Part shown: positions 59,351 to 64,000 of the stretch, one piece after another | Position numbering within the stretch: the stretch's first letter is position 1 | Layout of the letters: the number at the start of each line of letters is the position of its first letter | Assembly: GCA_963930655.1 (NCBI GenBank) | Contig: OZ005604.1 | Span: 17,928,001-17,992,000 of the forward strand | DNA from: Myrica gale | Taxonomy: Eukaryota > Streptophyta > Magnoliopsida > Fagales > Myricaceae | DNA: 64,000 nucleotides | Direction: 5' to 3' | Made by a program: the position numbers and the translations under genes | The notes under the pieces: model-generated | Told to the model about the DNA's origin: nothing | What the model saw: the letters and a program-made list of their open reading frames with translations, nothing else | The model's database searches: none

Positions 59351-59458
59351 GGTTGGCCTGGGCCAATGGGGATCGGGCCCCCATAGGCCCAGGCCAACCT
59401 ATGAATAATGTGAGTTGGCCTGGGCCAATGGGGATCGGCCCCATAGGCCCAGGTCAAT
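59351..59458. repeat. Two tandem hairpins near the hAT right end
   Basis: 59351-59399 and 59414-59458 each fold as an inverted repeat with about 20 paired bases (gttggcctgggcc against ggcccaggccaac) and a short loop. The two are direct copies about 61-63 bases apart. Confidence 0.85.
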
Positions 59459-59875
59459 ATATGAATAAATAAAAAAAAAAACTAAAACTAAACGAAATTT
59501 TTTTTTTGGAGATGCAAGGGGTGGCGGCCGCCCAGGGCCGCACCCCCCTGCATCCGCCTCTGCCTTCCTTCAGATCATGCATGCTTTCTAGGAACTCCTA
59601 AATTGCAAGGTTGGACATATCAATGAGGGGAGTTTGAATCCCCGATTCCAAATTTCATGACTCAATCTTGTACTGAGTGCAGGCCCCGCGAGCAATGTCT
59701 CAATTTACCTACCTATTAACCCGAGCAGATTCACATGCGTGTTCAGTTTACAGTTCTGAAAAGAATGTTCTGTTGTTATCTTATATATAACATTGATCTT
59801 CACTAGCTGCTTCGTCCGTCCAATTACTGATCTTCCCCATGTTTGTCGTGCTTTGAGGGAAGCAAGCCAGTATAG

Positions 59876-60325
59876 TTGGGAGACGAGATTACGAGTCAAA
59901 ATGGAATTGGAAATAGCGTTGGATCTGGACCTTCTGCACTGGCGCTGGACCCGGCGACGACTTATAAGAAGCTATCAATGCCCATCGGCCATCGCTCAGG
60001 AAGCCCCTTTGACCTCATTTTGATGGACATGGAGATGCCTGTGATGAATGGCATTGAGGTAGGCAAATGACGTTTGTGAACTTTGATTACAGCAGTCTTA
60101 CAGGTTCCGATATTTCCCGTTTCTGATATTTTTCTTACCTAATGATAGGCAACGAGGGAACTCCGCAGAATGGGCATTCGTAGCATGATTGCTGGTGTAT
60201 CGTCATGCTCAGGAGATCAAGAAAAACAAGAGTTCATGGAAGCAGGCCTAGATGACTTTCAAGAGAAGCCTTTGACCGCCACCAAGCTCGTTTCGATCCT
60301 CCATAAGCTCAACAAAAAGGATTGA
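59876..60325 (+). pseudogene. Type-C response-regulator-like gene, copy 2, N-terminus missing
   Basis: Two exons, 59876-60058 and 60149-60325. The second half of a receiver is well kept: FDLILMDMEMPVMNGIE with the phospho-acceptor aspartate, ATRELRRMGIRSMIAGVSS, and GLDDFQEKPLTATKLVSIL with the conserved lysine. The first half, with the acidic pair and first helix, is replaced by a Gly/Ser-rich stretch (SQNGIGNSVGSGPSALALDP). The frame has no stop but no good upstream ATG either; the first in-frame ATG is about 59976. It cannot be a normal receiver as it stands. ARR22/24-type proteins act in His-Asp phosphorelay, mainly in reproductive tissue. Confidence 0.65.
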
Positions 60326-61111
60326 ATTACATGCAGTACTATAGCTAGGAGAAAGAAAAGGATCAAAATGCCTTCCCTATCAAACTTTATATCCTTAGTT
60401 TAGTTCCTTAAAGTTGTCTGATTAAGAAGTGTATCTCTGTCTCACAACATATGAGATAAATTTTGCATCTTAGTCTCTCCCTTATTGTATGTCGCTTGAT
60501 ATCTGCAGAGAGCAAGTAGTACTCCACCTACCATGAACATGCACTCATCAGATCGAAAGTTTATTGGTATTGAATAAAAGATTCTTTCAGAAAAAAAAGA
60601 AAAGAATAAAAGAGTCGCGTTTTTCTTTTCTTTGGATTTTGGGTCGAAGAGAACCGGGTTAAATTAAGAAAGTAAACACCCTGTAAACGTACATTTAACT
60701 GAGAAAATGGAGAAGTTTCTGGTAACATGATCCTCTCTAATTCCTATCCCACTTACATCTTATAATTTGAAAAGAGATAGACACAATAAATAGATCATAT
60801 ACTATTTAATGTTGCTGTGCAAAGTTTCGTGCAAGATCCTATAATTGGATCCGCAATTCGAGTAAAAAATTAGAGATCCTGGTCCCTAAATATATCCTCC
60901 ATAAGAATGGATTTCTCTTTATCATTGTTGGTTGAATGACATCATTTATACATATTTCTTAATCTTGAGCAATATTTGTATCACTTGATGATGCAATGTG
61001 AATCGGTTAAACACGTGAGGTTAAGTTTAAAATTTCAGAACTCTAAAAGATAAGTTCTTAATAGCAAAAAAGAAAAGAAAAGAAAAAAGGGAAAAGGTTA
61101 AGAGTAAGACT
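60326..61111. other. Intergenic, no gene seen
   Basis: 3' flank of the response-regulator copy, then AT-rich DNA with A-rich simple runs near 60590 and 61065. Confidence 0.4.
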
Positions 61112-61120
61112 TAAACTATA

Positions 61121-61964
61121 GGGTTAATGACTAAAATAATCCCTGGGTTTTATGCCCTTTATCGATTTGGTCCCTGGGCTTCCAATTTGGTCACATAAGT
61201 CCTTAGGTTATCCTCATTTATCAATTTGGTCCTTGGGTTTCCAATTTAGTCACATAAGTCCTTAGGTTATCCTCATTTATCAATTGGTCCCTGGGTTTCC
61301 AATTTGGTCACATAAGTCCTTAGGTTATCCTCATCTGTCGATTTGATCATTCCATCCAATTCCGTCTCCTCCGTGCACAGTCAACTAACGGTGGGCCACG
61401 TCACCACCAATAACATCGCGACACGTGTATGCTTTTTTTATTATTTAAAAAAACTCACGTCCACCTGACATATTCGTAGAAAAGAAAAAAAAAATCGAAC
61501 GGGGGAGACCCCCTATTCGATCGACGAAGGGAGCCCAGATCCATGTTTTACCAAAAATCATTTATGTTGGTCGTCTATTTTTCACGGAGCGAAGAGATAT
61601 CCAATCTGAAGCCATTGGTGATCTTTGAGATTTGAATTGTGTCGTGGATTTTCTATTTGTTGCTCTTTGTTTGTATATTGATTTGGGGGTAGTGGCTCAT
61701 TTTGATGAGACGTCAAAGTAGAAATTGGACGGAAGGACCAAATCGATAAATAAGGATAACATAAGGACTTATGTGACCAAATTGGAAACTCAGGGATCAA
61801 ATCGATAAATGAGAATAACCTAAGGACTTATGTGACCAAATTGGAAACACAGGAACCAAATTGATAAATGAGGATAACCTAAGGACTTATTTGACCAAAT
61901 TGGAAACCCAGAGACCAAATCGATAAAGTGCACAAAACCCAGAGACTATTTTGGTCATTAACCC
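61121..61964. mobile_element. MULE-type MITE with tandem-repeat arms (844 bp)
   Basis: Ends gggttaatgac and gtcattaaccc are inverted, and a perfect 9-bp duplication taaactata flanks them (61112-61120, 61965-61973); 9 bases is the Mutator hallmark. Each long arm holds about three units of ~59 bases with the phrase ccaatttggtcacataagtc. The unique centre (about 61360-61710) has no transposase. Confidence 0.9.
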
Positions 61965-61973
61965 TAAACTATA

Positions 61974-62529
61974 TTCTGAAAGACCAAGTGTTATTCACGT
62001 AATTGAAAAAAAAATCCTAATATGCTAAGTTGGATAGAGAATCTCTAGTTTCGAACGGTTAAAAGATGAATATTGATTGAATTGAAAAGTAAAGTAAAGT
62101 GTATATATGTAAAAGTTAAAAATTTTAGAGTGTATTTATTTTGTTGAAAATTTTCATACCCAAAATATTGGGAAACAAACATTGTCTTTCTCCCTCTGGT
62201 GAGCTCTTGTTCTCCCAGTCATGACACGAGAGAGCGTACAACATTTACAAAACCATAAAGGAGTCCCAAGCCTGAACTGCAGGCCCCAATATTATTAAAC
62301 CCAAAGGTTGGAAAAGCAGGACCCGTGCTTCGGACTTTTGACTTGGACCCACGGGTACGGCGTCAAAACCCTAAACCCTACCGCAAACCCTTTCTTCTTC
62401 GTCTTATTCGTCTTACTCTTCTTGTCTAGACCCTTCACTGCTCCGCCATTCATACTCTCTCGCTCGCTCTCTCTCTCTCTCTATCGTAGTTTCGCTTCTA
62501 GGATCAGTCTGCTTTGCGAACCAGTAAGG
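61974..62529. other. Upstream region and 5' leader of the CPN60 gene
   Basis: Contains a pyrimidine-rich tract (ctctcgctcgctctctctct, about 62457-62483), typical of plant core promoters and leaders. No clear heat-shock element array was found by eye. Confidence 0.5.

Positions 62530-64000
<1,471 letters not shown>

Larger units (their letters stand above)
56519..59562. mobile_element. Pack-type hAT element carrying a pheophytinase gene fragment (3044 bp)
   Basis: The left end is CAGTGGCGGATCCAG and the inverted right end CAGAGGCGGATGCAG (13 of 15 equal). A perfect 8-bp duplication ccttcctt flanks it (56511-56518, 59563-59570). That combination is the mark of a hAT insertion. No transposase is present. 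Most of the interior is a minus-strand copy of the 5' half of a pheophytinase gene with its intron, plus a G/C-rich exon-like segment, so the element has captured genomic DNA. Two hairpins lie near the right end. Confidence 0.88.

Noticed and set aside
59630..59690. tRNA-like stretch (gtttgaatccccgattcc)
   Set aside because: The loop-like phrase is not accompanied by acceptor, D and anticodon stems.
59793..60023. Plus-strand frame starting at the ATG near 59900 (MELEIALDLDLLH)
   Set aside because: It is one frame off the receiver reading and ends inside the exon; the receiver frame carries the conserved residues.

Overview
The window reads as nuclear DNA of a flowering plant, most likely a woody eudicot. 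Its genes have many short exons with GT-AG introns, the intergenic DNA is AT-rich, and every recognisable protein is a plant type: an EAR-motif ERF repressor, a PDI-like 2 protein, a ZW10/MIP1 homologue, a mitochondrial CPN60, a pheophytinase fragment, type-C response-regulator relics and DC1-domain relics. I cannot name the species. Exon boundaries were set by hand from splice sites and frame continuity.

Layout. 0-9 kb: MITE-rich intergenic DNA around an intronless ERF repressor gene (4309-4977) and a 720-bp antisense retroposon with an 18-bp target duplication. 9.4-13.1 kb: a four-exon gene for a small two-membrane-span protein. 15.2-17.5 kb: a nine-exon lipase gene of the LIP2 type that is complete except for one stop codon in exon 1. 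17.9-21.2 kb: LINE debris and an inverted-repeat element. 21.2-21.6 kb: a small unrecognised gene on the minus strand. 22.6-28.1 kb: an ER protein disulfide isomerase (PDIL2 type) with a perfect ER-stress element upstream. 28.4-33.2 kb: decayed DC1 genes, a LINE 3' end and an internally deleted copia relic. 33.4-38.9 kb: the ZW10/MIP1 tethering-factor gene on the minus strand, 14 coding exons, one with a GC donor.

40.4-49.9 kb is one old Ty1-copia element with two LTRs and a 5-bp target duplication. It carries two nested solo LTRs, one of them SIRE/Maximus-like in the opposite orientation. A second SIRE-like solo LTR lies at 51.6-53.1 kb. In both, the U3 region holds a ~75-bp tandem array in which each unit carries a pair of GTGTCGACAC palindromes (or close variants) spaced 21-22 bp apart; the array sits 116-121 bp upstream of the LTR's own TATA motif. 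50.0-60.3 kb also holds two damaged type-C response-regulator copies.

56.5-59.6 kb is a 3-kb hAT-type element with a perfect 8-bp target duplication. It has captured the 5' half of a pheophytinase gene, intron included, so it is a Pack-type transduplication. The window ends with a MULE-type MITE whose arms are themselves tandem repeats, and the first five exons of a mitochondrial chaperonin-60 gene cut by the window edge.

The intact genes do not form a pathway; they are unrelated neighbours, as is normal in a plant. The most unusual content is in the mobile DNA: the palindrome arrays in the SIRE-like LTRs, the gene-capturing hAT element and the LINE-derived micro-insertion in a PDI intron.
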